The notes under the pieces are model-generated. The model did not search any database, was not told where the DNA came from, and worked only from the letters and a program-made list of their open reading frames with translations. 64,000 nucleotides of DNA, taken from the NCBI GenBank assembly GCA_902795275.1, contig CADBKQ010000008.1:1-64000 (forward strand). The letters run 5' to 3'. This DNA is from an uncultured Eubacteriales bacterium (GTDB lineage Bacteria; Bacillota; Clostridia; Christensenellales; Aristaeellaceae). Positions within the stretch are counted from its first letter, which is position 1; the number at the start of each line of letters is the position of its first letter. Made by a program: the position numbers and the translations under genes. Shown here in pieces: positions 27,574-36,835 of this stretch.

Positions 27574-28752
27574 ATGCAGTATCGGAAGGACAAATACGGA
27601 AACCCCCTCTCGGTTCTGGGCTACGGCTGTATGCGCTTTACCACGAAGGCGGGCCGCATCGACCTGGACAAGGCGGAAAAGGAAATCATGGCGGCCATCG
27701 CGGGCGGGGTGAACTATTTTGACACCGCCTACGTGTACAACGGTTCGGAGGCGGCGCTGGGCGAAATTCTGCGCAGGAACAACGCCCGGGACAAAATCAA
27801 CATCGCCACCAAGCTGCCCCATTACCTGGTAAAAAGCCCCGACAGCATGGAAAAGTATTTCCGGGAGCAATTGAAGCGCCTGCAGACCGACCATGTGGAT
27901 TATTACCTGATGCACATGCTCACCGACGTGAAAACCTGGGAGCGGCTCAAAGCCCTGGGCGTGCAGGACTGGATCGAGGAGAAGAAGCGCTCCGGGGCCA
28001 TCCGGCAGGTGGGCTTTTCCTACCACGGCAATTCGGACATGTTCTGCCAGCTGGCGGACGCCTACGACTGGGAATTCTGCCAGATTCAGTACAACTACAT
28101 GGACGAGCATTCCCAGGCGGGCGTGACGGGCCTGAAATACGCGGCGGCAAAGGGCCTGCCGGTCGTCATCATGGAGCCTCTGCGGGGCGGCAAGCTGGCA
28201 AGGAACCTGCCGCCGGACGCTGTCAGGGCTTTTGAGAATTACCCCGTCAAGCGCAGCCCTGCGGAATGGGCCTTCCGCTGGCTGTGGAACCAGGCTGAGG
28301 TCACCTGCGTGCTCTCCGGTATGAACTCGATGGACATGCTGGATGAGAACCTCCGGGCCGCCGATGAGAGCCGGGCCGGGGAACTGACCGAGAGCGACCA
28401 CGCGCTGCTGAAACAGGTGTCCGAGGCCATCAACGCAAAAATGAAGGTGGGCTGCACCGGCTGCCGCTACTGCATGCCCTGCCCTCAGCACGTGGATATT
28501 CCCGGCATCTTCGCCGCCTACAACCGGGTGTACACCGAAAACAAATTCGCCGGGATGCGGGAATACTTCATGTGCACCGGCCTGCGCAAAAACTCCACCG
28601 GCGCGGGCATGTGCGTCCAGTGCGGCAAGTGCGAAGCCCACTGCCCCCAGCAGATTCCCATCCGCAAAATGCTCCAGGAGGCCAAGAAGACGCTGGAAGG
28701 CCCCTTCTATCAGATCGGGGTCAGAGCGATCAAATTGGTGATGAAATACTGA
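27574..28752 (+). CDS. Aldo/keto reductase with C-terminal ferredoxin domain
   Basis: 392 aa. An aldo-keto reductase barrel (about 1-270; GYGCMRFTTKAGRIDLD, FDTAYVYNGSE with catalytic Asp and Tyr, and Lys in IATKLPHYL) is followed by a bacterial ferredoxin-like domain with two clusters, CTGCRYCMPCP and CVQCGKCEAHCP. This two-domain type is common in anaerobes and is thought to couple NAD(P)H or ferredoxin electrons to a small carbonyl substrate. The ribosome site AAGGAG overlaps the HD-Pnk stop, so it is in the same operon; no functional link to RNA repair is evident. Confidence 0.9.
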   Translation: MQYRKDKYGNPLSVLGYGCMRFTTKAGRIDLDKAEKEIMAAIAGGVNYFDTAYVYNGSEAALGEILRRNNARDKINIATKLPHYLVKSPDSMEKYFREQLKRLQTDHVDYYLMHMLTDVKTWERLKALGVQDWIEEKKRSGAIRQVGFSYHGNSDMFCQLADAYDWEFCQIQYNYMDEHSQAGVTGLKYAAAKGLPVVIMEPLRGGKLARNLPPDAVRAFENYPVKRSPAEWAFRWLWNQAEVTCVLSGMNSMDMLDENLRAADESRAGELTESDHALLKQVSEAINAKMKVGCTGCRYCMPCPQHVDIPGIFAAYNRVYTENKFAGMREYFMCTGLRKNSTGAGMCVQCGKCEAHCPQQIPIRKMLQEAKKTLEGPFYQIGVRAIKLVMKY

Positions 28753-29699
28753 TGCAGATCTACTTCGCCCCTTTGGAGGGCCTGACGGACGCCATTTACC
28801 GCCGGGTGCACCATGCCACCTTCGGCGGGATCGACAAGTACTTTATGCCTTTTATCAGCCCCTCTTCCTCCCTGTCCTTCACCAGCCGCCAGCAGGCGGA
28901 CATGGCCCCCAGCGAAAACGCCGGGGTGCCCGCCGTACCGCAGATTCTGTGCAAGGACGCCGGACTGTTCCTGGAAATGGCGAAGCTGCTGCGGGACGCG
29001 GGCTATGCAGAAGTGAACCTGAACTTAGGCTGTCCCTCCGGCACGGTGACGGCGAAGGGAAAAGGCGCGGGCATGCTGAAAGATCCGGACGCCCTGGCCT
29101 GCTTTCTGGATGAAATCTTCGCCCAGTCTCCCCTGCCCGTGTCCCTGAAAACCCGCTGCGGCTATGATTCTCCCGACGAATGGCCCGGGCTGCTGAACCT
29201 CTTTCTGCGCTATCCCGTTCACGAATGGATATTGCATCCCCGCACCTGTCGGGAGTTTTACGGCGGCGCGCCTCACCGGGAGTTCTTCCTGGAAGCGGCG
29301 GTGAAAGCGCCCTTCCCGGTGGTGTACAACGGCGATCTGTTCCGCGCTTCGGAGTGCCTGGAAATGAAGCGTTTCAGCCTCATGCTGGGCCGGGGGCTGG
29401 CGGTGAACCCCGCGCTGGCCCAGGATGTCCGGGGCGGCGACGGCCTGACCGTGGATTCCCTGGGCCTGTTTCATGACCGGCTGTACCGGGAGTATCTCAA
29501 ATGGTGGCCGGAGCACGCGGTCGTCGGGCGGATGCACGGCGTGATGTATTACCTGATGCAGGCGCTTAACTGCCCCGCGCCCCTTCGGCGCGCCCTCAAA
29601 AAATCATCCGATGCGGAGCATTATTCGGAAGCGGCCCGCCGGGTGTTCGCCGAAAGCACACTGGCACAGGACATTCATTTTACCCCGCCTTCCGAATAG
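28752..29699 (+). CDS. dus: tRNA-dihydrouridine synthase family protein
   Basis: 315 aa. FMN-dependent reduction of uridine in the tRNA D-arm is the family role. Motifs: YFAPLEGLTDAIYR at the start, LNLGCPSGTVTAKGKGAGM with the catalytic cysteine, KTRCGYDSP, HPRTCREFY and VVYNGDL. The ATG overlaps the reductase stop by one base (TGATG). The frame further upstream belongs to the wrong phase of the reductase gene. It closes the run of co-directional genes that begins at 21870. Confidence 0.92.
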   Translation: MQIYFAPLEGLTDAIYRRVHHATFGGIDKYFMPFISPSSSLSFTSRQQADMAPSENAGVPAVPQILCKDAGLFLEMAKLLRDAGYAEVNLNLGCPSGTVTAKGKGAGMLKDPDALACFLDEIFAQSPLPVSLKTRCGYDSPDEWPGLLNLFLRYPVHEWILHPRTCREFYGGAPHREFFLEAAVKAPFPVVYNGDLFRASECLEMKRFSLMLGRGLAVNPALAQDVRGGDGLTVDSLGLFHDRLYREYLKWWPEHAVVGRMHGVMYYLMQALNCPAPLRRALKKSSDAEHYSEAARRVFAESTLAQDIHFTPPSE

Positions 29700-29826
29700 T
29701 TCCATGGGCGCGATCGGGAAACAAACATTTTCGCGTGTCTTGGCTTTTTATGGCAAATCATTTGTCTGTTTTTTACTCATCAGCGCTTGTTTAACAATCT
29801 GAAATATTTAAAAAACAATCAGGAAA

Positions 29827-29855
29827 TGGACAAAACGCTTTACATGTGATAGAAT
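29827..29855 (+). promoter_or_regulatory. Promoter of the LoaP-like gene
   Basis: TGGACA (29827-29832) and TAGAAT (29850-29855) are spaced 17 bp. It lies in a 245-nt, A+T-rich gap after dus. The rest of the gap holds no gene and no clear terminator. The leader before the ATG is about 80 nt. Confidence 0.65.
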
Positions 29856-29944
29856 ACTGATCGTGTAGAATGCCCACTGATGGCATTTTCACTGTTTGCG
29901 CTTATTATAGCGCGGCGGCATCCTTCAGCAAAGGGAGGAATCCA

Positions 29945-30451
29945 ATGTACGCATATTGCTTTTTTTGCGAAACACAAAAATGCAAATATGTCGCTTTCTC
30001 CCTGGAGCAGCGAGGAGTGATGCGGGCTTTTTCCCCACAGATCATCAGGCGGCACAGGGTACAGGGGAAAAACATTGACGGCATGTGCGATCTTCTGCCG
30101 GGATACATCTTCGCTTATTCCGAAGAAGAACTCAAGGACGCATCGCTGTGTTACGGAATCGACGGGCTGATCCGCAGAATCGGCAACCGGGAAACCGATT
30201 ATTCCCTAACAGGCACTGATTTTGATTTTGCGATGAATCTGTACGGAAAAAACGGGATCGTCGGCCAGGTTCCGGTTTTCAAAATCGGAAATGAAGTCAG
30301 GCTGGATGATCCGCTGTTCAACAATTGCAAAGGCAAAATCACGAAAATTGATTACAGAAAGCAGCGGGCCCGGGTGGATTACAGCTTCGGCGGAATGGAC
30401 TGCTACACCTGGGTTGCGTATGAGCTGATCAGCAAGGTGGAAAACGCCTGA
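29945..30451 (+). CDS. NusG-family specialised antiterminator, LoaP-like
   Basis: 168 aa. A NusG N-terminal domain (about 1-105, opening YAYCFFCETQKCKYVA and containing LLPGYIFAYS, the RNA-polymerase-binding part) is joined to a KOW domain (about 115-165: GNEVRLDDPLFNNCKGKITKI). Length and sequence fit LoaP/RfaH-type factors, which keep RNA polymerase elongating through long polysaccharide or secondary-metabolite operons. AGGGAGG precedes the ATG. The next gene is a sugar-nucleotide dehydratase, the expected kind of target. A housekeeping NusG would normally sit beside secE and rplK, which are absent here. Confidence 0.8.
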   Translation: MYAYCFFCETQKCKYVAFSLEQRGVMRAFSPQIIRRHRVQGKNIDGMCDLLPGYIFAYSEEELKDASLCYGIDGLIRRIGNRETDYSLTGTDFDFAMNLYGKNGIVGQVPVFKIGNEVRLDDPLFNNCKGKITKIDYRKQRARVDYSFGGMDCYTWVAYELISKVENA

Positions 30452-30454
30452 TTC

Positions 30455-30470
30455 GTGATCGGACGATCAC
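30455..30470 (+). promoter_or_regulatory. Small RNA hairpin between loaP-like gene and its candidate target
   Basis: GTGATC and GATCAC form a 6-bp stem around a GGAC loop, starting 4 nt after the LoaP-like stop. There is no T-run, so it is not a terminator. LoaP proteins are known to recognise a short RNA stem-loop in the leader of their operons, so this is a candidate recognition element; a chance palindrome is the alternative. Confidence 0.4.
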
Positions 30471-30548
30471 AGAAAGGGAATCAAGCCTCCGTAAAATGCA
30501 GGGGTTCGGTATCTCTCAAATACAATCAATCAAGGGGACAAAATCCAT

Positions 30549-32492
30549 ATGAAACGCAAGATACGCTGGGAACTGGTTACATACGATTTATTGATTTACA
30601 TCTTCTGCGCCATCATGATTCTGGTTGTGTATATCGGCGGCTCGTTTGATCGGCTCACGCTGGAAAATGCCAAAGTCTTTGGCCTGACCAGCTTTGCCTG
30701 TCTATTTTTGATGCGCTTTATTTTTAAGGTATACCAGCAGATTTGGCGTTATGCCGGGCCGAGCACGTATCTGAGCATGTTGGTTTCAGATGGTCTCGCC
30801 TGTGCTTCAGTCCTTATCATACGAACCTTCTTCTCCTTCCCCACAACGATTGTACGCATCATCGCTCTGTTCACGGTCAATCTTCTTTTCTGTATTGCCC
30901 TGCGGCTTCTGTATCAATGGGTATATCAGAACAGATCAAGCAAGCATTTCATGGAAAAATTCTTTCTGTTCTTCCTGAAGATGCTCACTGGCACCTCTTT
31001 CGCCGCGGAAAAGGAACCGGAAAAAAACCGGATCAAGATCGCCATCATCGGCGCGGGCAGCGTAGGCGCGATGCTGGCCGACGAATTGCAGCAGAATCCC
31101 AACGCCACATATGAACCCGTGTGCTTCGTGGACATCGACAAAGGAAAGGTCGGGCGGGAGCTGTATCACATCCCTGTGCTGATGGACGGCGACAGTCTGC
31201 AGGGAAACCTGGCGAAGCTGGCCGTTCAGGAAGTGGTTTTCGCGCTGCCCAACGTGAGCAGCGAACGGCGAAATGAATTGTATGAGCTTTACAAGTCCTA
31301 CGGTTATAAGCTGAAAACCTATGACTTCCCCATGATGAACACCGACGATAACGGCCGCAGGCACATCCAGGATTTCAACATTGAGGACCTGCTGTTCAGA
31401 AGCGCTTCCAAGTTTCTGGATGATGAAACCATGAACTGGTACCGCGGCAAAAACGTGCTGATTACCGGCGGCGGCGGTTCCATCGGCTCTGAATTGGCCC
31501 GGCAGATTGCCAAATGCCAGCCTTCCCGTCTGGTGATTCTGGACGTGTATGAAAATGGCGCTTACGAAATCCAGCAGGAACTGAAAAGCCGGTATGGGGA
31601 TCAGCTGAACCTGCGCATCGAAATCGCCAATGTCTGCGATAAGAAGAAAATCGAAAAAATCTTCGCCGACCATACGCCGGATATTGTGCTGCACGCCGCA
31701 GCCCACAAGCACGTGCCCCTCATGGAGCGTAACGTATGCGAAGCGGTGACAAACAACGTGTTCGGCACGCTGAACGTGGTGGAGACCTGTGAAGAATTTC
31801 ACGTAAAGCGCTTCATCATGATCAGCACGGACAAGGCGGTGAACCCCACCAACGTGATGGGCGCCACCAAGCGGATGTGCGAAATGATCGTGCAGAGCAG
31901 AAGCGGCTCGACGACCTCTTTCTCCGCCACGCGCTTTGGCAACGTGCTGGGCAGCAACGGCTCCGTGATTCCCCTGTTCAAGCGGCAGATCGCCAACGGC
32001 GGGCCCATCACCTTGACCGACAAGCGCATCGTGCGCTATTTTATGACCATTCCCGAAGCCAGCCAGCTGGTGATGACCAGCGGCGCTATGGCGAAAAACG
32101 GCGAACTCTACGTGCTGGATATGGGCAAGCCGGTCAAGATCCTGGAACTGGCCGAGAACATGATCCGGCTCAGCGGCCTGGAGCCCTACAAGGATATCGA
32201 CATCGTGGAAACCGGCCTGCGGCCCGGCGAAAAGCTGTATGAAGAACTGCTGATAAAGTCCGAAGAACTGGGCAAAACCAGCAACAACAAAATTTTTGTG
32301 GAGCGCGACCGTCCCTTGAGCCAGGCAGAGATCCAGAAGAAGCTGGATATTCTCAGGGAAGCGCTGGAAACCCAGAGCAACCGTACCGTGAAGAAAGCGC
32401 TGATGGACGTGGTGCCCACTTACCACACGCCGGAAGAGGTCAACCAGCGGGCCATTCAGTCCGAGGAGATGCGAATCGCCGCCGGGCAGTAA
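30549..32492 (+). CDS. Membrane-bound NDP-sugar 4,6-dehydratase (CapD/PglF/FlaA1-type)
   Basis: 647 aa. Four N-terminal transmembrane helices (about 10-130), a first Rossmann domain (IGAGSVGAMLADEL, about 160), then the SDR catalytic domain with NAD loop ITGGGGSIGSELAR (about 303-316) and the dehydratase active-site block ISTDKAVNPTNVMGATKR in place of the usual YxxxK. Members convert UDP-GlcNAc to 4-keto-6-deoxy sugars for capsule or glycoprotein glycans. AAGGGG precedes the ATG. With the LoaP-like gene upstream it forms a short glycan locus that ends in a terminator. Confidence 0.93.
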   Translation: MKRKIRWELVTYDLLIYIFCAIMILVVYIGGSFDRLTLENAKVFGLTSFACLFLMRFIFKVYQQIWRYAGPSTYLSMLVSDGLACASVLIIRTFFSFPTTIVRIIALFTVNLLFCIALRLLYQWVYQNRSSKHFMEKFFLFFLKMLTGTSFAAEKEPEKNRIKIAIIGAGSVGAMLADELQQNPNATYEPVCFVDIDKGKVGRELYHIPVLMDGDSLQGNLAKLAVQEVVFALPNVSSERRNELYELYKSYGYKLKTYDFPMMNTDDNGRRHIQDFNIEDLLFRSASKFLDDETMNWYRGKNVLITGGGGSIGSELARQIAKCQPSRLVILDVYENGAYEIQQELKSRYGDQLNLRIEIANVCDKKKIEKIFADHTPDIVLHAAAHKHVPLMERNVCEAVTNNVFGTLNVVETCEEFHVKRFIMISTDKAVNPTNVMGATKRMCEMIVQSRSGSTTSFSATRFGNVLGSNGSVIPLFKRQIANGGPITLTDKRIVRYFMTIPEASQLVMTSGAMAKNGELYVLDMGKPVKILELAENMIRLSGLEPYKDIDIVETGLRPGEKLYEELLIKSEELGKTSNNKIFVERDRPLSQAEIQKKLDILREALETQSNRTVKKALMDVVPTYHTPEEVNQRAIQSEEMRIAAGQ

Positions 32493-32504
32493 TGCCGCGG
32501 CATC

Positions 32505-32559
32505 AAACGGGAGACGAGGACGCCGGATCAAACGGCCGCCCTCTCCCCCGTTTCTTTTT
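32505..32559 (+). terminator. Terminator after the sugar dehydratase
   Basis: AAACGGG (32505-32511) pairs with CCCGTTT (32547-32553), with further inner pairing between GAGG and CCTC stretches, and the loop is followed by TTTCTTTTTC. It ends the LoaP-dehydratase transcript. Confidence 0.7.
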
Positions 32560-32615
32560 CTTGATCGGCTTTTTCAAGTCAGTAAAATGAAAAAAATGAA
32601 GGAAGCACATGCTTT

Positions 32616-33374
32616 ATGCTGACGCAGATCACGAATCTCGCCCGGGAAGCGGGGCGGATGATGCTGAAATACCGGGACGCCGCCATTCATCAGAAGGAAG
32701 GCCATTTCAATTTCGTCACCGATGCGGACGTGGCAGTGCAGGCGTTCCTGAAAAAGGAGCTTCTCTCCCTGCTTCCGGGCTCCCGGTTTTTCGCGGAGGA
32801 GCAGGAGAACGCGCCGCTGACCGACGCGCCCACCTTCGTTGTGGACCCCATCGACGGCACGCTGAATTTCATGCGCTGCCGGAATCTGTCGGCGGTTTCC
32901 ATTGGGCTGCTGGAAAAGAAGCGGCCCGTGCTGGGCGTGATTTATAATCCCTACGCCGACGAGATGTTTTCCGCCGAAGCCGGCAAGGGCGCGCAGCTGA
33001 ACGGGCGCGCCATCCATGCCTCCCAGACACCCTTTGAAAACGCCATGGTGTGCTTCGGCACGTCGCCCTACGACGCCGACCTGGTGAACCGTTCCATCGG
33101 CGCGGCCCGGCAGTTTCTTCTGCAAGCGGGCGATTTGCGGCGCAGCGGTTCGGCGGCGATTGACCTGTGCGACATCGCCTGCGGCCGGGCGGACATTTTC
33201 TTTGAGCTTCGCCTGCGGCCCTGGGACGTGGCGGCGGGGTCGCTGATCGTGGAGGAAGCGGGCAGCGTGTTCGTGTCCCTGGGCCACGAGCGGCCTTACT
33301 ACGACGACGCCTGCGGCATCCTCGCCTGCAACCGGCTGTGCGAGGCGAAAGCAAGAGAAATTCTGGAGGCGTAA
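32616..33374 (+). CDS. Inositol monophosphatase family protein
   Basis: 252 aa. Mg-dependent, Li-sensitive phosphatase fold. The metal site is seen as EEQEN (first Glu), then VDPIDGTLNFM (Asp, Ile-Asp-Gly-Thr), and RPWDVAAGSLIVEEAG supplies the third aspartate. Substrates in the family include inositol phosphate, PAP and NADP; none can be assigned here. The ATG at 32616 has only a distant GGAAG. It lies 4 nt ahead of the PHP phosphatase gene, so the two are probably co-transcribed. Confidence 0.9.
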   Translation: MLTQITNLAREAGRMMLKYRDAAIHQKEGHFNFVTDADVAVQAFLKKELLSLLPGSRFFAEEQENAPLTDAPTFVVDPIDGTLNFMRCRNLSAVSIGLLEKKRPVLGVIYNPYADEMFSAEAGKGAQLNGRAIHASQTPFENAMVCFGTSPYDADLVNRSIGAARQFLLQAGDLRRSGSAAIDLCDIACGRADIFFELRLRPWDVAAGSLIVEEAGSVFVSLGHERPYYDDACGILACNRLCEAKAREILEA

Positions 33375-33378
33375 ACCC

Positions 33379-34203
33379 ATGCCCATCTTATCCTGCGCCC
33401 ACGTGCACACCCCCTACTGCGACGGCAAAACGCCCGCCGCCGAGATGGCGAAGCGGGCGTTTGACCTGGGTTTCCTGTCGCTGGGCTTTTCCTCCCACGC
33501 GCCGCAGACCTTCGACCCCGGCTACTGCATCGACCCAGCCCGGGAAGCGGATTACAAGGCCGAGATTCGCGGCCTGAAACAGGAATACGCAGGCCGGATG
33601 ACCGTTTATCTGGGTGTGGAACGGGATATGCTGTCCTGCTGCTCCACGGAGGATTATGATTATTTTATTGCGTCCTTTCATTATTTTACCATGCCGGACG
33701 GCCATCACGCCCCGGTGGACGCCGGGCCGGAACAGCTGAAACAGTATGTGGACGCATGCTGCGGCGGCGACGGGCTGGAAATGGCCCGGCAGTATTTCTC
33801 CGCCCTGCGGGATTACGTGCTTGCGTCCCGTGCGCCCATCATCGGGCACTTTGACCTGCTGCGGAAAAACAACGCTGTTCTGCGTCTTTACGACGAAGAA
33901 AGCCCCGCTTATCGGAACATGGCTTTAGACGCTCTTCGTGCCCTGGCGGGTACCGGCGCGCTGCTGGAGGTGAACACCGGGGCCATGGCCCGGGGCTATC
34001 TGTCCACCCCCTACCCCGCGCCCTTCCTGCTGAAAGCCTGGAAGGAATGGGGCGGCGAAGTGATCGTGAATTCCGACTGCCACGACGTGCGCTTCCTCAC
34101 AACGGGCTTTGCCGAATCGGAAGCGCTGCTTCGCTCCCTGGGCTACACCCACGCTGTCCGCCTGGGGAAAGACACGCTGTGGGAACGTTTCTCTCTGACA
34201 TAA
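33379..34203 (+). CDS. hisJ: PHP-domain histidinol-phosphatase (HisK/HisJ type)
   Basis: 274 aa. The PHP trinuclear metal site is visible from the N-terminus: AHVHTPYCDGK, then FSSHAPQTF, GVERDML, SFHYF, IGHFDLLRK and NSDCHDVRF. In Firmicutes this family removes the phosphate from histidinol phosphate in histidine synthesis, although general phosphatase roles exist. GGAGG precedes the ATG. No other his gene is in view. Confidence 0.88.
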   Translation: MPILSCAHVHTPYCDGKTPAAEMAKRAFDLGFLSLGFSSHAPQTFDPGYCIDPAREADYKAEIRGLKQEYAGRMTVYLGVERDMLSCCSTEDYDYFIASFHYFTMPDGHHAPVDAGPEQLKQYVDACCGGDGLEMARQYFSALRDYVLASRAPIIGHFDLLRKNNAVLRLYDEESPAYRNMALDALRALAGTGALLEVNTGAMARGYLSTPYPAPFLLKAWKEWGGEVIVNSDCHDVRFLTTGFAESEALLRSLGYTHAVRLGKDTLWERFSLT

Positions 34204-34211
34204 GCAAAGCA

Positions 34212-34246
34212 ATCCTCCGCCGGTGACAGCGGAGGATCGTTTTTTA
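34212..34246 (+). terminator. Terminator between hisJ and convergent leuS
   Basis: A 9-bp perfect stem, ATCCTCCGC (34212-34220) with GCGGAGGAT (34229-34237), loop of 8 nt, is followed by CGTTTTTTAT. It serves the plus-strand transcript; the minus side lacks a comparable T-run. Confidence 0.85.
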
Positions 34247-34264
34247 TGAGGAATCAGTTTGGGA

Positions 34265-36679
34265 TTACTTTACCACCAGGTTCAGCAGGCGGCCCGGCAC
34301 ATAGATGCACTTGACGATCTGCTTGTCGCCGATGAGCTTCTTTACTTCGTCCTTGTTCGGCAGTTCTGCCTGGGCTTCTTCTTTGGTGAGGGTGACGGGC
34401 ACCATCAGCTTGCCCTTCACCTTGCCGTTGATCTGCACGGCGATTTCCACTTCGTCCCGCACCAGATGCTTTTCGTCGAAGCTGGGCCAGGGCTGGGTGT
34501 AAACGGGCGCGCCGTAGCCCTGGGCCTGCCAGATTTCCTCGCAGATGTGGGGAGCCACGGGAGAGAGCAGCAGCAGCAGGGTCTTGTATTCGCCCTTGGT
34601 CACGCTGCCCTTCTGCACCATTTCGTTCACCAGCGTCATCATCTGGGCGATGGCGGTGTTGAACTTCATCTTTTCAAAGTCCTCGCTGACCTTCTTGATG
34701 GTCTGGTGCATGGAGACTTTCAGGTCGTCGCTGTAATTCTCGCTGTCGGTCAGGATGTCCTGCAAACGCCACACGCGGTCCAGGAACTTGCGGCAGCCGC
34801 GCGCGCCGTTGGTGCTCCACGGAATGGCCTGGTCAAACGCGCCCATGAACATTTCGTACATGCGGAAGGCGTCCGCGCCGATCTCCGCCACGATCTCGTC
34901 GGGGTTCACCACGTTGCCGCGGCTCTTGCTCATCTTTTCACCGTCGGAGCCTAAGATCATGCCCTGGGCGGTGCGCTTGGCGTAGGGTTCGGGGGTGGGC
35001 ACTTCGCCGATGTCATAGAGGAAGCGGTGCCAGAACCGGGAGTAAAGCAGGTGGCGGGTCACATGCTCCATGCCGCCGTTGTACCAGTCCACGGGCAGCC
35101 AGTATTTCAGTTCTTCCTGGCTGGCGAAGGCCTGGTCGTTATGCGGGTCGCAGTAGCGCAGGAAGTACCAGCTGCTGCCCGCCCACTGGGGCATGGTGTC
35201 GGTTTCGCGCTGGGCCGCGCCGCCGCACTTGGGGCAGGTACAGTTCACGAAGCTGTCAATCCGGGCCAGGGGGGATTTGCCGTCGGTGCCAGGCCGGAAG
35301 TCGTCGATCTCCGGCAGGCGGAGGGGCAGTTCTTCATAAGGCACGGCCACCACGCCGCACTTGGGGCAGTGAATCAGCGGAATGGGCTCGCCCCAGTAGC
35401 GCTGGCGGTTGAAGGCCCAGTCCTTCATCTTGTACTGGACGCCCGCCCGGCCGATGCCCTTCTTTTCGATCTCTTCCAGGACGCGGGCGATGGAGTCCTT
35501 CTTGTTGGTGTAGCCATTGAGGAAGTCGGAATTGATCATCTCGCCGTCGCCGGTGTAGGCTTCCTGCTCAATGTCGCCGCCCTTGATGACCTGCACGATG
35601 TCGATGCCAAACTTATGGGCGAATTCCCAGTCGCGCTGATCGTGGGCAGGCACGGCCATGATGGCCCCGGTGCCATAGCCCATCATGACATAGTCGGAAA
35701 TGAAGATGGGCACCACCTTGCCCGTCAGCGGGTTCACGGCGGACAGGCCTTCGATCTTGAGGCCGGTCTTTTCCTTGGTCAGCTGGGTGCGCTCAAACTC
35801 GGTTTTCTTGGCACACACATCGCGGTACGCCTCGATATCCGCCATGTTGGAAATCTGGGAAGCGTACTTGTCGATGAGCGGATGCTCGGGCGCCATAACC
35901 ATGAAGGTCACGCCGAACAAGGTGTCGGGCCGGGTGGTGTAGATTTCCACGGTTTCGTCGGTCTTATAGAGCGGGAACTTCACGAACGCGCCGGTGGATT
36001 TGCCGATCCAGTTCACCTGCTGCATCTTGATGTTTTCGGGATAGTCAACAGTTTCCAGGCCTTCCAGCAGCTTGTCGGCGTACTTGGTGATGCGCAGATA
36101 CCACACGTCCTTGGGCAGCTGGATCACATCGCCGTGGCAGATGTCGCACTTGCCGCCCTGGCTGTCCTCGTTGGAGAGGACGACCTTGCAGGAGGGGCAG
36201 TAGTTCACCAGGGTCTTGTCCCGGAACACCATTCCGTGCTCAAAGAGCTTGAGGAAAATCCACTGGGTCCACTTGTAATAGTTGGGGTCAGTGGTGTCCA
36301 CTTCTCGGCTGTAGTCAAAGGAGAAGCCCAGTTTCTTGAGCTGTTCCCGGAAATGGTCGATGTTCTCCTTGGTCACGATGGCGGGGTGGATGTTGTTCTT
36401 GATGGCATAGTTCTCCGTGGGCAGGCCGAAAGCGTCCCAGCCGATGGGGAACAGCACGTTATAACCCTGCATCCGGCGCATGCGGGAAATAATGTCCATG
36501 GCCGTGTTGGAGCGGGGATGGCCCACGTGCAGGCCGTGGCCGGAGGGATAAGGGAATTCGATCAAAGAATAAAACTTGGGCTTGGTGTGATCCTCCGACG
36601 CGGCAAAGGCCTGGTGGTCGTCCCAGTATTTTTGCCACTTGGGTTCGATCTCAGCGGGTACGTAGGGCTTGACAGGCAT
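34265..36679 (-). CDS. leuS: Leucyl-tRNA synthetase
   Basis: 804 aa, full length. Class I signatures are HVGH (residues 51-54) and KMSKS near residue 580; the CP1 editing domain is present (TTRPDTLFGVTFMVMAPEHP split here as TTRPDTLFGV and MVMAPEHP). Zinc-binding CPSC and CPKC pairs are also present. The start at 36679 (MPVKPYVP) follows AAGGAGG by 8 nt. Unlike serS, its leader is only about 30 nt, so there is no T-box. Confidence 0.97.
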   Translation of the reverse strand: MPVKPYVPAEIEPKWQKYWDDHQAFAASEDHTKPKFYSLIEFPYPSGHGLHVGHPRSNTAMDIISRMRRMQGYNVLFPIGWDAFGLPTENYAIKNNIHPAIVTKENIDHFREQLKKLGFSFDYSREVDTTDPNYYKWTQWIFLKLFEHGMVFRDKTLVNYCPSCKVVLSNEDSQGGKCDICHGDVIQLPKDVWYLRITKYADKLLEGLETVDYPENIKMQQVNWIGKSTGAFVKFPLYKTDETVEIYTTRPDTLFGVTFMVMAPEHPLIDKYASQISNMADIEAYRDVCAKKTEFERTQLTKEKTGLKIEGLSAVNPLTGKVVPIFISDYVMMGYGTGAIMAVPAHDQRDWEFAHKFGIDIVQVIKGGDIEQEAYTGDGEMINSDFLNGYTNKKDSIARVLEEIEKKGIGRAGVQYKMKDWAFNRQRYWGEPIPLIHCPKCGVVAVPYEELPLRLPEIDDFRPGTDGKSPLARIDSFVNCTCPKCGGAAQRETDTMPQWAGSSWYFLRYCDPHNDQAFASQEELKYWLPVDWYNGGMEHVTRHLLYSRFWHRFLYDIGEVPTPEPYAKRTAQGMILGSDGEKMSKSRGNVVNPDEIVAEIGADAFRMYEMFMGAFDQAIPWSTNGARGCRKFLDRVWRLQDILTDSENYSDDLKVSMHQTIKKVSEDFEKMKFNTAIAQMMTLVNEMVQKGSVTKGEYKTLLLLLSPVAPHICEEIWQAQGYGAPVYTQPWPSFDEKHLVRDEVEIAVQINGKVKGKLMVPVTLTKEEAQAELPNKDEVKKLIGDKQIVKCIYVPGRLLNLVVK

Positions 36680-36714
36680 TCTGAACGCCTCCTTCAATCA
36701 TTGCGGATTGTTAC

Positions 36715-36743
36715 ATTATAATCAGAAAGAAGATTTTTGTAAA
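36715..36743 (-). promoter_or_regulatory. Promoter of leuS
   Basis: On the minus strand TTTACA (36738-36743) and TATAAT (36715-36720) are 17 bp apart. Transcription would start about 30 nt before the leuS ATG. Confidence 0.75.
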
Positions 36744-36835
36744 GTAGTTTGTCAGTATAAGCGGCAAAAGAACAGGAATTTAGGCTTGGACGGCGAATCC
36801 ATATACAGAATCACCACGCGAAAGAGGGAAAAACC

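Noticed and set aside
29700..29944. tRNA or small gene in the gap after dus
   Set aside because: No cloverleaf-type TTCGA/CCA pattern and no supported frame; only the promoter and leader of the next gene were found.
36680..36835. T-box leader for leuS
   Set aside because: The promoter leaves a leader of only about 30 nt and no T-box core sequence is present.
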